Part shown: one piece after another, positions 23,826-35,650 of the stretch
Numbering within the stretch: the first letter of the stretch is position 1
How the letters are laid out: each line of letters starts with the position of its first letter
Notes under the pieces: model-generated
Databases searched by the model: none
Told to the model about the DNA's origin: nothing
The model's input: only the letters and a program-made list of their open reading frames with translations
Assembly (NCBI GenBank): GCA_963678675.1
Contig: OY783193.1
Span: 12,944,822-13,008,821, forward strand
Reading direction: 5' to 3'
DNA: 64,000 nucleotides
Source: Xiphydria camelus
Lineage: Eukaryota; Arthropoda; Insecta; Hymenoptera; Xiphydriidae
Translations under genes and position numbers: made by a program

Positions 23826-24105
23826 GTGTGTTCACTGTGTAGCCACGGTGCTTTTAGTTTGTGTACGCCACGCGATCACGCCACGGTGAGACCACAGTGG
23901 TGCCAGTACGTGGCAGCACTGCGTGCGGCTAGCGTGTACATCCACGCTTTGCTGTCGGGGTCTTTACATCTGGTTCATCAACTGTACATACAAATTTCTA
24001 CTCAAAACTTACTCGACGGAAAATCACCCTATTATTAACCATTTAAGCTATCTCCACATTCATACCAGAAAGCATACCCCCCCCCCCCCCCCCCCGGGTC
24101 CTATC
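23826..24105 (+). pseudogene. nest edge and possible LINE ORF2 fragment
   Basis: 23826-23930 is the right edge of the outer nest. From about 23960 a short plus-strand frame (TSGSSTVHTNFYSKLTRRK) sits where the LINE should resume between its RT thumb and RNase H. A 19-base poly-C run lies at 24077-24095. The assignment to ORF2 rests mainly on position. Confidence 0.35.
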
Positions 24106-24109
24106 TTAA

Positions 24110-24815
24110 GGGGTAACACCACTCTAACGGCCGAAGAAAAGGCCTAAATTGTATAGTATTTTATGGGAGTATGAAAAAAGGAATCGAATTTCTGTTTAGA
24201 GGGTTTATTAAGCATGTAATGAAGTATGAAGAACAATTTTGTAATTAGCAATTAAATACAAAATGGCGGCTATACAGCCAATCTACTGAATCGCCTTTTT
24301 GTTTACGGGCGGACACGCTACGTCTAGACTATTGCACGGATCGATTTGAAATTTTAACAGTAACTTCACAAATACATTCTTTAGAGAAGTACGTAGCCGT
24401 TTTTTGATTGAATGTAAACTTTTTTTTTATAAGCAATTTACGGCTCATTTCTTGGCAAAAATTCGATTTTTTTCTTTCAAAAGTGCACCATTTCTATAAG
24501 AATTGAATTAACGAAAAATCCCTACGTACTTCTATAGACAATAGTATGTAGATTAATAATCTTTTTAGTTTTTTGTTCCAGGTCTTATACTTTCCGAGAT
24601 GTGTCCGCCCGTTTTTGTACTAAAAAAAAGGCGATTCAGTAGACTGGCTGTATAGCTGCCATTTTGTATCTAATTACTAATAACAAAATTGTTTTTCATA
24701 CTTTATTAAATGCTTAATAAACCCTCTAAACAGAAATTCGATTCCTTTTTTCATACTCCCGTAAAACACTATACAATTTAGGCCTTTTTTCCGGTCGCTA
24801 GAGTGGTGTTACCCC
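24110..24815. mobile_element. piggyBac-like MITE with about 210-bp TIRs, TTAA-flanked
   Basis: TTAA (24106-24109) | GGGGTAACACCACTCTA ... TAGAGTGGTGTTACCCC | TTAA (24816-24819). The inverted arms extend about 210 bp and include GATTCAGTAGACTGGCTGTA. The 706-bp unit has no transposase. It is inserted in LINE ORF2 sequence. Confidence 0.85.
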
Positions 24816-24833
24816 TTAAGAAGCTTCATTCTA

Positions 24834-25208
24834 CCGTATGTATCATGCCAAATTAAACAAGCAGATATACCGACATTGCCGAAACTTTACCGACGGTCAA
24901 GAATTTTATAGTTAGAGTTGGCTTGAGAAGAGTGCGCTGTGTGTGCTGCGTGAGAGCGAAAAGTGTCAAACGTCTGATTTCCCGATAGCTGTTAATTCAA
25001 GAGATCGAAGTGTTTCGTCTATTATTCAATACTTCGATTTTCCGAATTGACAGCTATCGGGAAATCAGACGTTTGACACTTTTCGCTCTCGCGCAGCACA
25101 CACAGCGCACTCTTCTGAAGCCAACTCTAACTATAAAATTCTTGACCGTCGGTAAAGTTTCGGCAATGTCGGTATATCTGCGTGTTTAATTTGGGATGAT
25201 ACATACGG
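24834..25208. mobile_element. TA-flanked palindromic foldback MITE
   Basis: A 375-bp near-perfect palindrome with termini CCGTATGTATCATGCC and complement, bounded by TA. The right TA (25209-25210) is also the left TA of the next MITE. Shares GAATTGACAGCTATCGGGAA-type internal sequence with 7842-9160 and 47025-47560. Confidence 0.9.
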
Positions 25209-25210
25209 TA

Positions 25211-25551
25211 CAGGGTGTCCCAGAAAATACACGCCAAACGATTATCAAACTATACGGAGCGTCTGTTACATTCACCACTATTGAGATGACCGATGTCTTT
25301 CGGACTGGAACGTTTATTCGGTTCGCGTCTGGGCTATCGGTATTAAGGCCATCACACGTGAAAAAACGTAAGCAGTAACAGTAAGGATTGACCAATCAGA
25401 AAGCCTGTTTAAGCATAATTCCGTAAGAATGATATTTCTGATTGGTCAATCCTTTGGCCTTTACCACCGAATTTTAGAGAACCCTTTTGGATCGGGTGCG
25501 TCTACCGATATGCAACCCGTTACGCTGGCGTGTATTTTCTGGGACACCCTG
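25211..25551. mobile_element. mariner-type MITE (CAGGGTGTCCC ends)
   Basis: TA | CAGGGTGTCCCAGAAAATAC ... complement | TA, 341 bp. It contains a nested palindromic insert (about 25345-25460, beginning AAGGCCATCACACGTG and ending GGCCTTTA) related to sequence at 59922-60028. Confidence 0.85.
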
Positions 25552-25553
25552 TA

Positions 25554-26640
25554 TAGAGGATATTCGCCAAAACCTCCCACCTCCAAAATCACATCGACTC
25601 TCACCCCAAGCCTCTTGTTTACTCATACACTCCCATCGCACCGCCTACTGACCTCATAGACTTCGACATCGAGAAAAGATTTTCGGAAGCCAACTCCCCT
25701 TCCACGAACGCAGACTTTCACCTTTACCTGAGCTCCCTAAACCCATCCGCCTTTCACCTCTCTACCGATGGCTCAAAAAAGATTCAGGAGTAGGCTTCGC
25801 CATATGTTTCCCGGAACTTGAATCTCCCTTAGAATTCAAAATCCTCTCTTACGCCTCGGTGTTCACTGCCGAAGCCACGGGTATTCTACACTCCATTCTC
25901 CTAATCATTGACCTCCACATTCCAATTGCATATATATTCACATACTCACTAAACTCTCTTCAAGCCATCGCCACTCTCAACCTCAAAAATCAAAATAACA
26001 GACTTATCTTCAGCATACGCAACAAACTCAACTCCACCAACCCCGACTCTCAATCGATCCACTTAGTTTGGAGTCCCGCTCACCATGGCATTGTAGGCCA
26101 CGAAATAGCCGATTGAGCAGCTAAAAGAGATTCTATAAGAGGAATTCGTACCATTTCCAAAATCCCCTACTCTGACCTGTATTCTAAAGCAAAGGAATAC
26201 TCAGACACTCTTTTCCAAACATACATATATTAACAACACTAAGGCACGTACTGGTTACAAATACTTCACCCACTATTTTGAGCGACTGAAACCCGCTTGG
26301 TACTCAAAACTAGATCTACCCAGACGCGGAATTGTAGCCATTAACAAAATAAGACCTGACCACTACTCGTTATCTTATAGCTTGACTCGCCAAATCCTAG
26401 CCGTCGCCTCCCCCTGTGCTTGCGAAGAACCTGTGGAGGATACCAATCACATAATGTGGTCCTGCAATATGTATCTCGTTCAGCACTCTTGTCTCATGAG
26501 GCAACTCCAGTCTTCATATTCCACCCCCTCACTCCATTGAAAACCTTATCGCTAACCACCCAAAAACGATCCCCCTCCTCATATCCTTTATCAATAGCAC
26601 TAGCCTCAAGATTTGAACTCTGACGTCGCTCTCGTCGTTG
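25554..26640 (+). pseudogene. LINE ORF2 C-terminus: RNase H and zinc-knuckle region
   Basis: A frame with scattered stops reads an RNase H domain: STDGSK-type first motif (about 25768), YASVFTAEATGI (about 25850), then WSPAHHGIVGHEIAD (about 26070). Further on comes the C-terminal motif RRGIVAINKIRPDHYSLS and CACEEPVEDTNHIMWSC, a Cys/His cluster found at the end of many LINE ORF2 proteins. RNase H in ORF2 places the element in the I superfamily. Multiple stops and frameshifts make it inactive. This is the 3'-most surviving piece of the LINE that starts near 4 kb. Confidence 0.8.
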
Positions 26641-26811
26641 AATAAAGAATCGACGCTTGGTTATAATCCCAAATTGCACTGTTAATGAAGAGCCGGTATT
26701 CTTTCATGGTTAGGTCGAATATTTTGATCCATCTCACTGACAGCTACGGTAAAACAGACGGCAAAAACAGAGCCTGACGGATCCTTTCATACCGCCAATT
26801 CATACGCCTAA
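26641..26811. other. probable LINE 3' region
   Basis: Non-coding sequence after the ORF2 end, up to the TAA-flanked MITE. No poly-A tail recognised. Confidence 0.35.
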
Positions 26812-27190
26812 AGGTCGGGACATACATTACAGGGCCGTGCCAGGGTCGAACACAGCCGAAGAGGAAGAAATGGTCAGAACCCTTGCACGGCGCGTGTATC
26901 TAGGAACCACACAATATATCCGTCAGTCGTCAGTTGTCTTGGAAACTGCTACGTTGCTAGGCGCTAAAACACGTAAATTACGGAAACACGAGAAGCGCGG
27001 CCGGACCGTCACCGTGAAAAAGTAAAACTGAACCAACTGACCCGGTCCGGTGACGGTCCGTTGGCGACGCCCGGTCACGGCCCGGTAAAGTGAGAACAAA
27101 AGCATTTGATTCTATTGGACAGATCGACCGCCGGACGATACTCGGCCGTGCTCCGGCCCTGGCACGGCCCGGTAATGTATGTCCCGACCT
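26812..27190. mobile_element. TAA-flanked MITE, about 38-bp TIR
   Basis: AGGTCGGGACATACATTAC at 26812 and GTAATGTATGTCCCGACCT at 27190 are inverted repeats; TAA flanks both sides (26809-26811, 27191-27193), as in Harbinger-type MITEs. The interior is GC-rich with CCGGTCACGGCCCGG-type motifs. Confidence 0.85.
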
Positions 27191-27193
27191 TAA

Positions 27194-27485
27194 TTCAAAC
27201 TAACACCACTGGTGTCAAATTCAGGGAAAAAGACTAGCATGTCCCTGCTCGGTTTACCATAGGACATACGGTATATACCTTCTTATTTACAACTTGCACA
27301 ATGTAAACTCAGGGACAGACATTTGTCCAACTTGAACATAAGCTTCCCATGTATGATCGCATGGAAAGCCTGTATTGACATCGGGCAGATATTCTGCCAC
27401 AGTCTATGTACATTGTTATTTGGCTTATTCGTAAGCATTTTTTTTTACTTAAACTCTTGGCAGTTATGCGGTAAAGTAACAAAAT
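27194..27485. other. 3' flank of the TRMT10 gene
   Basis: AT-rich sequence downstream of the stop codon at 27486; no clear poly(A) signal chosen and no repeat recognised. Confidence 0.4.
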
Positions 27486-28770
27486 CTAATTCAGTAAAAT
27501 GAGCGGGGCGCTATCTTTGATCACGTTTGTCGCTCCATTCTCGGTAACGGTATCTCGATTCGGCTCGATTTCGCACCTATCGATGACTTTGTCTGTTGCG
27601 TCTTGATCTTTCAGCTGCGCATTTTTTCGCTCAGGCAAGACTTGCAGAAACGCTTCTTGCCACGTCCTTCCCTCCGTTACTCTGAGCACTATCTCGAATA
27701 CTGAAAGTTTTGTATAGACTTGGGATATCGCAAGTGGGTTCTTTCTAACGTTGATCGCGTTCAGCACGCTTACCATGATCGACGGTCAATACTTTTCTGG
27801 CTTTCATTTGTAAGAACTTGTCCAAAGGTAATCGTCCATGCTTAAGGCCCTTCTCGGTGGCGAGTTTATGGCACAGGCCCTGAAAAGTGCCAAGGTCACG
27901 ATCTAACCTAACAAAACCACAAGCTTTCGTCTTGTCTTGCCTTACTTTGTGGCAATTGTGATCGACCAGACCTCCTATGACGTAGACGCAATCTTGATCC
28001 AGAGTATCGATAACATTTTCGGACTCACTCGTCAAATAGATAATCCTATCCTTAGGGTAGACGTCAATGTACGAATCCAAATGAAATTTGACCTTTGGTC
28101 AGACAAAACAGAGGATTGAGGCTATTACGTTGAAATTTCTCGAAAAGGAGGCGTCTAATCATACAACAGGTAGATTGACTTACGTCCCAATGTTCATAAC
28201 CGTTGTGCTTTTCCATCTCCCGCTTTGACTTTCCGTCAAAACTCGTCACGGAGAACTGCATCGGGGCTGTGGCTCTTCTGTTCAACGTATAACACCTCGA
28301 TATTTGTTTGATTAATTTAGCTATGTCTTTGTCTATCATTAGGTCGTCGAACGCCAGATCAATCGTTACCGTCAATTTGCAACTGCTATCCGCCATTGTC
28401 GACCTCTTGAGGGTCTTTCTCGATGGTCCGAGATCCATATTGTTCGCGCGCGCGAGGGCTCGTTTCTCCTTCGTCTTGGCGCGTTCTTTGAGTCTGCCAA
28501 AGACACGGCGCGTAGACAGGGTACGTTGATACATGTGTACATGGGTACATTATCATCATTGCTCAACGAAACGAGAAGACGAAGTCCCTATTGTAGCGCT
28601 CATTACCTCTTTTCGCCTTTCCTTTGGAGCCACTTTTCCTTCTTTTTAATTTTCTTCAACTGTCGCTTACTCATAGTTTTGCCAATTTCTCGCGCGGCAG
28701 TGCTCAGTAAATTGGGTTCAGTTGGTGTCTCATCCAGAACGCTTATCTCGTGAACGTCGCGACGCTCCAT
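27486..28770 (-). CDS. TRMT10A: tRNA (guanine-9-N1) methyltransferase, TRMT10A type
   Basis: Five exons on the minus strand (28770-28607, 28493-28184, 28092-27946, 27879-27774, 27700-27486), all with GT/AG borders, join in frame to 313 codons. The N-terminus is Lys-rich (KRQLKKIKKKEKWLQRKGEK), as usual for TRMT10 proteins. The SPOUT methyltransferase domain follows: KLTVTIDLAFDDLM, then IIYLTSESENVIDTL, YVIGGLVDHNCHKG (cofactor-binding knot region), HGRLPLDKFLQMKARKVLTV and VLRVTEGRTWQEAFLQVLP. The family methylates N1 of purine 9 in cytosolic tRNAs using S-adenosylmethionine. The start is the ATG opening exon 1. It is an intact host gene; the TRMT10A rather than TRMT10B assignment is by overall resemblance. 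Confidence 0.93.
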
Positions 28771-29060
28771 CTTTCGCGTTATCCTAACCTCTGGAAATGC
28801 ACCCGCGACCAGCCAACGTGTGGCCTTGCGGATAACCCGGATAACGAATATTTTCGACTGGACAAAGAGAGAAAGTCAAAACGCGAGCTGCCGTGAACAC
28901 GCTTACACGCACACATACGTCAGGACATCCGACTGCGATACAAAAAACCTGCATACCCACTATGAAGTATGAACTAAATGTACAGAGGGTAGAGAGCGAC
29001 AAAGGCAGTACATTAAGCCGGGCACTCACCGGCCGCGCAAAACCATTGGTATGGATAATA
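28771..29060. other. upstream region of the TRMT10 gene
   Basis: Non-repetitive 5' flank of the minus-strand gene. No TATA box singled out. Short frames here are not supported as genes. Confidence 0.4.
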
Positions 29061-29341
29061 GAGAAGATGCACCTTGATTAGTGGCGCCATTGGTGGAGAT
29101 TTTCTGCACATTATGGGTATAAACATTTCGTGACAGTATTAGGTTATATCGGTTATATCAGTTTAATAGTGATTTCAAAGTGAATCATGCCGAAATCGAA
29201 GCGAAACTGTTGTGTTACTAATTGCAAAAATACTGAAAGATCTTGCGAAACCAGTAAAATTTTACTGACACGCTTTGTTTATACCAATTATTTTCCAGCA
29301 GCGATCACTAGGGGGCATTGTTCGCCGGTTCGTGCATCTTC
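29061..29341. mobile_element. P/THAP-type deletion derivative
   Basis: Ends GAGAAGATGCACC and GTGCATCTTC mirror each other. The interior keeps the first THAP exon (ATG 29187: MPKSKRNCCVTNCKNTERSC) and an end block (CAGCGATCACTAGGGGGCA) also found in the longer relative at 61231-62390. The rest of the transposase is deleted. Confidence 0.65.
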
Positions 29342-29454
29342 CCAACCTTCCCAACGTTGGCAAATGCTCGCAAGCATTTGACGCGGTTCGCAGCGGTTCC
29401 ACCGTGGGTTCCACTAACTGAATTCTATACTACCGGGTCTTCACGTATGTTGTA

Positions 29455-29622
29455 CCATATGTCCGCGATCAAAGCACCCATAGCAAAATTGCGAGTTTTG
29501 CATGAGCACCCCTGTGGGTCTCCTCGTCCAATAGCATCACCGAAGAAGCGTGGTGTGCATTCGTAGGCATCGGCGAGTGTTGCGTCGTCAGCAAGTTCAG
29601 ATTGGTTTCAATGAAATGTTAT
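29455..29622. mobile_element. half foldback MITE, CCRTATGTCCGCG family
   Basis: Starts CCATATGTCCGCGATCAAAG after TA and follows the left arm of the family (TTTTGCATGAGCACCCC, TCGTCAGCAAGTTCAGAT), but stops at the loop; a second element begins at 29625. Confidence 0.75.
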
Positions 29623-29624
29623 TA

Positions 29625-29937
29625 CCATATGTCCGCGATCAATTTTACCATAGGAAAATTGCGATTATTGCATGAGCACCTCTGCGGGTCTCCTCGTCCA
29701 ATAGAATCACCGGAGAAGCGTGACTGCGCATGCGTAGTCATCCGCGAGTGCAGTTCGACTTCGACGCGAGAATCGAAATCGAAATCGAACTGCACTCGCA
29801 AACGTCACGCCAACACTCGCGGTGACTACGCATGCGCATTCACGCTTTTCCGATGATTCTATTGGACGAGGAGACCCAAGCGGTGCTCATGCAATAATCG
29901 CAATTTTCCTATGGTAAAATTGATCGCGGACATACGG
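29625..29937. mobile_element. TA-flanked foldback MITE, CCRTATGTCCGCG family
   Basis: A 313-bp palindrome from CCATATGTCCGCGATCAA to the complement ending ACGG, TA on both sides. The centre (TCGACGCGAGAATCGAAATC) is slightly asymmetric. Close copy at 50839-51149. Confidence 0.88.
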
Positions 29938-30044
29938 TACATGCATTATTACAGGGAAAAATCCTAAAAGTTTTGTATTAAACATTTTTCTCTAAAATGA
30001 TTTCCTGCTAAGATAATCAGCCGTACCGGGACTTTTTGAACACC

Positions 30045-30200
30045 CTGTATAAAATTTACTAACTCAGATACCTACGCAGGCATGCGTCCAACCATTCCCC
30101 AAAGTTTCATCGCAATCGGATGAACGGTTTAGGAAGGCATAAGAGATATATAGATAGACAGACAGACAAACATTCATTTTTATATATATAAACAAGCTGA
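30045..30200. repeat. RTE-type LINE 3' tail
   Basis: Contains TTTCATCGCAATCGGATGAA, GGTTTAGGAAGGC and a tail ATAGATAGACAGACAGACAA then CATTCATTTTTATATATATA, the characteristic 3' end of insect RTE-type LINEs and their SINEs. Only the 3' end is present. It lies between the TRMT10 gene and the symplekin stop. Confidence 0.6.
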
Positions 30201-30290
30201 TCCAAAAATTACAATTTTACCAAAAAAAATAAATTTTTTATCACTTGCTATAGAACGTTGAGTTCCTTATTCGTTCGTTCATTGGTGCAT

Positions 30291-33200
30291 TCACCCTAGA
30301 GGAGCTTTTAGCCCGGGTGCCATTTTCAAGGCTTCGGATAATTGCGCCGGGGGCAATTGCAAGATAACAGCAAAACTTTGCGGTTTAGTGCGCTCGCAAC
30401 ATTTGACAAACCCTTCCCACACTTTAGGTTGTTTCCATACTTGCTTAAGGATTAAACGCTGAAGGATATTCATAACAAATCCACTCAGTCTTGGGTATAG
30501 GGCTAGACTTTGTATGACTGTACGCATCAGTAATGTAGGCAACGGAGTCATCTCCATGAGATGTTGCATTACCACGGCAACTGTCTCTTGAGTGTACGCC
30601 TGTTTCTCGGCAAAGCAAAGGGATGTTGCTAGAATACATTGTTAATATTTTAGTTAGGTTTTGCCGTTTCGAGAAGATGAATTACTTTGTAACGCTTCTG
30701 TCAAATGTGTGAATATAAACACCTTTTATAACAGTCTTGAGTTCTGCTTTACTAGGGTCTATCGTGTGTAAGGCAATTAAGAGCTCTGCCGGTGTAACGG
30801 GAGATGTATGAGGTACGCCACTGTCATTGTTATGCGTACCGAGTAATCGGTTGAAGACCTGAAATGATAAAGCATAGTACGAAAGAGACGCGAAGTCAAA
30901 GAATGCTTTCGCTCAAGGCTCGGATTTCAAGATTAATTCTCACCTCTTTGACAACGATGGGATTAAGCTTGATCAATTTGGGAAGTGCGGCAATGACTTC
31001 TTTTTTGGTCAACCCATTTAGAACTGGTATTAAAAACCTGACATCCGAGACTCTGGTTTGGTACAACTCTCGCACTCGCGCCACCAGTTCCGCGCTCGGG
31101 GCAGCTGTACGCGCATAATTTACAGATAAGTCGGACTCGTATAAGTTATGCTTTAGATAATCGAAACGTTCCAATCGCCGGAACGATATACGTACACTTC
31201 TCGGTGAGGATGTGAATAATCCTGGTGATCAAAGTCTCGGCTCCTTTCGGACAATTTTCAACGAGAGTCAGTAGCTGGGGACTACCCATACCCAACGATC
31301 TAACGGGACCTTCCACTAATCTCAATACAATTCGCCTCACATCAGGTCCCATGGAGGAATATACCGTTGCCAATCTATCAAAAGTAATACGAGAAGATTT
31401 TAGAGAATCGATTGTAATACGAGAAAGACACGTGGAGAAATTATCCTACTCTTGAATTAAATCTTGATGTTCTGTTAATAGTGCCAAGTATAACGCAAGA
31501 CACGCTCTCGTGGTGGATTCGGACCATAGATCTTCTACTTCGGGTCTACCCCTGTCCTGACCGAATACAATCTCCGGCGGATTCGGCAGACACAAGAATC
31601 CCAGATAGGGAACGGCGTACTCTTCTATGTATTTGCTCAATTCTGGACGGCCATAAAATTTCACCACTGACTCTATAGCAGCTTCTCTTATCTGTAAATC
31701 CAAAGCAGAAACAATTTAAGGCAAGAACATACCTTGATCGTACAAGAGAGCAGTGCTAAACCAACCGTGATATTCTCGTGCCCGGTGTGACGCAATAGGA
31801 TATTCAGGAAGATCAGTTGCTTCGTCGGTCTTCGAACAACCATCTCTTTCAATAGTTGCAAAGGTGCCAGCCCTCTAACTTCATCCGACGAAACCATTTT
31901 TAATGCTTCCACCGCATCTTCCGTAATCAAAGGTGCCTCCAAGTATAATCTTTGAGAACAGAAAAGCTATATAATCCGAGATTTATTGCGATAAATAAAT
32001 GAATACTTTTTCATATCCTACCTGGACAACAGCGTATCTCGATCTCTTCCCTGAATTAGATCAATTGCTGATACCAAAGTGCACAACAAGAAATTATAGG
32101 GTTGATGTGGAGCCTCTTGAGCTTTGGTGGCCAAAGTAGTTCTTCTCTGAAAGCCTTGAAGAAGAGCGTACTCCTCGTACAGCCAACCTAGAGCTAAATC
32201 TAATCGAGTCCTTATATCATCCGTTATATAACGGAGTACTGCATCTTTAATAACGGGATTGAATGTTGCTGCTAGTGTCGTTAAAATTTTAGATCTGAAA
32301 AGATTAAACATTAGTAATGCTGCTTCCAACGTTGCAAAAGCCCAAACTTACCTGACAGGTGCGACACCGCCCAGGACAGCAACTTTCTCAGCAATCAAAA
32401 TTCTGTTTACCGCCATCAAGAGCATTTTCTCTTTGGTTTCCTTAGACAAAGGTTTCGTTACTTCTGACAACTTCAACGCCTTCATTCGGGTCCTCGCCTT
32501 TGCTACAGACTTTTCGTGAGCTTCCAACGAAGCTTTAGCTTCCTTCTCCTTTTCCCTGTCTTTCTCGCGTTTTTGTTCCCTCTTTGCCTCGGCTACGGTG
32601 ATCGTAGGATTTTTTATGAGATCCTCCATAACGGCATCTTCATCCTTTGAATCCTTCTTAGCTTTCTTCGCCTTAGCCTGCTTAATTTGAGCTGCTATCA
32701 ACTTGGCAATTGTTTGACGTTGAACATTGATATCCGTTGTCGCGCTAGGCTGATACTCTCGCTGGAAAACCGCCGTCATGATATCCGGTACCCATGCCTG
32801 TTGATAAAACATTACTCCCCATTGCAGAGTGATTCATTTTGCAACTTGTTTATTCATAAAGAGAAACATGATGTCTTCATAGTGAGACAAACAACTTGAG
32901 GTGCAATCTGTAATCAATTACCATACTATCCATGACCAGATCTGTAGCGATTTCAACGTTAAGTCTATCTGCTATATAACTTTCAGAAAGCTCAATTAGT
33001 TCGGGTTGTTTCGGTGGTTGAATTGGAAACGGAGGTGCTTCCGGTTCTTCGACTACAACGGGTATTTCTAATTTTGCACGTTTAGCCACGGTAGTGGCCG
33101 CAGTTTCCTAGAAATAATTACCAAGTAACGTATGTATCACGCTTATTTTCGCAAGGCGGATTTGTCTATTTCAAATTCAATCTTTAGATCTGGTTCGAAC

Positions 33201-34164
33201 TACACCTGCTGACGCTTTTTCATGCGACGAATATCTTCCGGTTTCGGGTAGGCTTTGATTATTTCTTGCTCCTTGGCACCGAGTTGAGCCAATTGCTTGG
33301 CCATAGCCGGTGCAAACTCTATACTCGCGGGATGCTTTATCAATCCGAGCAAAATGAGCTTGAATTGCTTTTGAACGCTAGTTACTTGGGAATCCGACAA
33401 TGTCGGCGGCAAATCGTTCTGTAGTTTTTGTAAAGCTACAATGATCGACGAAGAGAAAGAATTAACGCGATGCTGTGTTACACGCGATCATAATTATCTC
33501 TTCCATCGCGCGATTAATCCTAATGAGAAATTGAATATCTACTTTCATTTTTACGTACCTTGGATGACTCTGGGCATAAACTGTGGTCTTGTTTTGGCAA
33601 TAAGTGCCAATGAACCCATACATGTCATTAAATTGACGCTACTTATATGTGGGGAACCATGAAACTTTATTAATAAATCCATTACATGATTCGCCTCTTT
33701 TTCCAGTTTACGTCTGCGCGCTATTTTCAGTGTTAAAGGAATATCTTCCAGTGAAAAGTCATCCGGTTTCTTGGGTGAATCTGGATCTGGATATGTCTGT
33801 ATCAAAACAACACCTTCCAGAAATTTTACAGCTTGTGTCCTGATTCTAAAAAAGAATTAAAAACGGGAAAGATTTGCTATGGTACTTATTGTATACAACA
33901 AATCGAATAACTAGAATTAATGGCAATTACCCGTCATTATCACTATCAATCATATTGATAATTTGAATCTTCAAAGCGCTAAGTTGAGTCCAAGCAGTTT
34001 CCATCTCCTGTGTGACTATAGCAGCACTGGCCACCCATTTTAGAGTAGCTCTAAGTATTCTGCCACTAGCTCTAAGGGCTCGCTTGGCTACGGCTGCAGC
34101 ATCGTCCGAAACTAATCTGGACAACGTCTGAACCATACGTGGTATAACCTCGGGTTGCTTGACT
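30291..34164 (-). CDS. SYMPK: symplekin, 3' twelve exons (both ends incomplete)
   Basis: Twelve minus-strand exons with GT/AG borders read in one frame: 34164-33931, 33845-33559, 33435-33206, 33107-32922, 32797-32352, 32294-32022, 31949-31733, 31691-31450, 31374-31196, 31104-30944, 30858-30723 and 30628-30291. The N-terminal HEAT-like part ([20 protein letters not shown]), a Lys/Glu-rich middle ([20 protein letters not shown]) and the symplekin C domain ([60 protein letters not shown]) are all clear. Symplekin scaffolds the CPSF/CstF and histone pre-mRNA 3'-end processing machineries in the nucleus. The first exon(s), with the start codon, are not found upstream within the window. The last exon stops at APLG, where relatives continue; CTAGG|GTGAAT there could be a donor to an exon I could not find. 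Confidence 0.92.
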
Positions 34165-34685
34165 CTATAAAAGGCACAGTTGTACTTTTAAGGCGGAGAC
34201 TTTTACTCGAGAACGAGATAATTGTTGGTTAAATATTCTTTCCGGGGACCCTAATGCGTAATGACCAGGAAAAGGTTTCATGATATTGTTACTGAGGGCG
34301 AATGCACCATCCCCTAAAAAAACGTAGGGCATATTATTATCGCTACCCGGAAGTGGACTAGGAAGGGGTAAATTCAAACTGTTCGATGACAGTTTTTTAC
34401 ATAGAATACTTTGGTTAAATACTCCGCCATCACTTATCCGCCCTTGAGAGCCTATATCGGCAAACATGAAACAATAATTACTATCCACTACTGCCAGTAG
34501 AACGATGCTGAAGCTCCCTTTGTAGTTAAAGTATTCCGATCCCGAGTGTAAAGGTGACTGTATAGTGATGTGCTTGCCATCTAGAGCGCTGAGGCAGTGG
34601 GGGAAGATGAATCCTTCTGATTGTGAAATCCATCCGTCTGTAGTTTGAGGCATCTGAAATGACATGAAATAAGCATTACGTTTCT

Positions 34686-35035
34686 TTTTTCTGTTATAGT
34701 CCTCGTCATCGACACCTAGTGAACAGGGAACAGGCAGAGATATGGAGTCAAACTCTCCCGCAGCTGGGACGAGCATCAACTTCGAAGCTAACAATTCAAG
34801 AGTTCCAGTTGTTAAGCGCCGTTCGAAAAACCCGCCAGAATTAGCAGAGGTCGAGAAAGAAATGTCAAATGCTTTTGGCACATTGAACGGAGTACTTCAT
34901 AGAAGTACTGAAGTAGGAGATGATGATTGTGAATTATACGGCAAACTTCTGGCAACGAGATTGAGGAAATTTTCCGAGAGTGAAAGAGAAGATATTATGT
35001 TAGATATAGATCAAATGTTAGTAAGCAGACGTTGA
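34686..35035 (+). pseudogene. Harbinger 3 accessory protein C-terminus (BESS-like)
   Basis: After an acceptor (CTGTTATAG, 34685) the plus strand reads SSSSTPSEQGTGRDMESNSP and ends LYGKLLATRLRKFSESERED, a BESS-like tail of the Myb/MADF partner protein. The stop at 35033 is TGA, and the same frame then stays open for about 116 codons to a second TGA (about 35388). The N-terminal Myb/MADF exons are absent because the element is truncated to the left. It overlaps the transposase intron on the opposite strand. Confidence 0.55.
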
Positions 35036-35435
35036 AACAAACAAAATACTCATACTAATTCATACATTTATACCACTCGTTCACTCTCCTCACAAAGTTC
35101 ATGCCAATCTGAATGGTCACACTCATCTCCTTCACCGCACAAGCGACCTCTATCACCAGACGCAATCCCTCATCAACCACTCACTCAACGGGTTAAAATA
35201 CTTTCCCAGGAAATTTTACCTCCCCAAACCATAAAACTAGCACCATCACACATACAGCCAGAATCTCATGTCCATGTTACAATTCCGGAAGTGTCAACAC
35301 AATCGATATCTGATCATACATACAATTCTGTACGATATCAGTCACCGAAATTTAAAAATATTATATATGAGGCATATGAAAATGCATGAAAAACAGAAAC
35401 TAAAAGTCCATGTAATTATCAAAATAATAGTGAGA

Positions 35436-35648
35436 CACCCAGCGTCACGGATTCTGCTTCCGGTGCCTTTTGTAAAATGTCATTTTTCAAGGTACTATCC
35501 AATGAACAAGTAATTCTCATGCTTTCTTTAACTACAGCGGCGTTTATCCTGACTAATTAAAGCATTAAAATTGATTGATCATTGCTTAGTACGTTTGAAA
35601 CTGACATTTTGCAAAAGTCACCAGAAGCAGAATCCGTGATGCTGGGTG
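35436..35648. mobile_element. CACCC-family MITE, diverged copy
   Basis: Ends CACCCAGCGTCACGGATTC and its complement, with the family's inner blocks (AATTCTCATGCTTTC, TTAGTACGTTT) still recognisable. A TA follows the right end; the left TA has decayed. More diverged than copies at 10359, 11816 and 41031. Confidence 0.7.
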
Positions 35649-35650
35649 TA

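Noticed and set aside
24077..24095. 19-base poly-C run as a functional element
   Set aside because: A simple homopolymer, likely length-variable or an assembly estimate.
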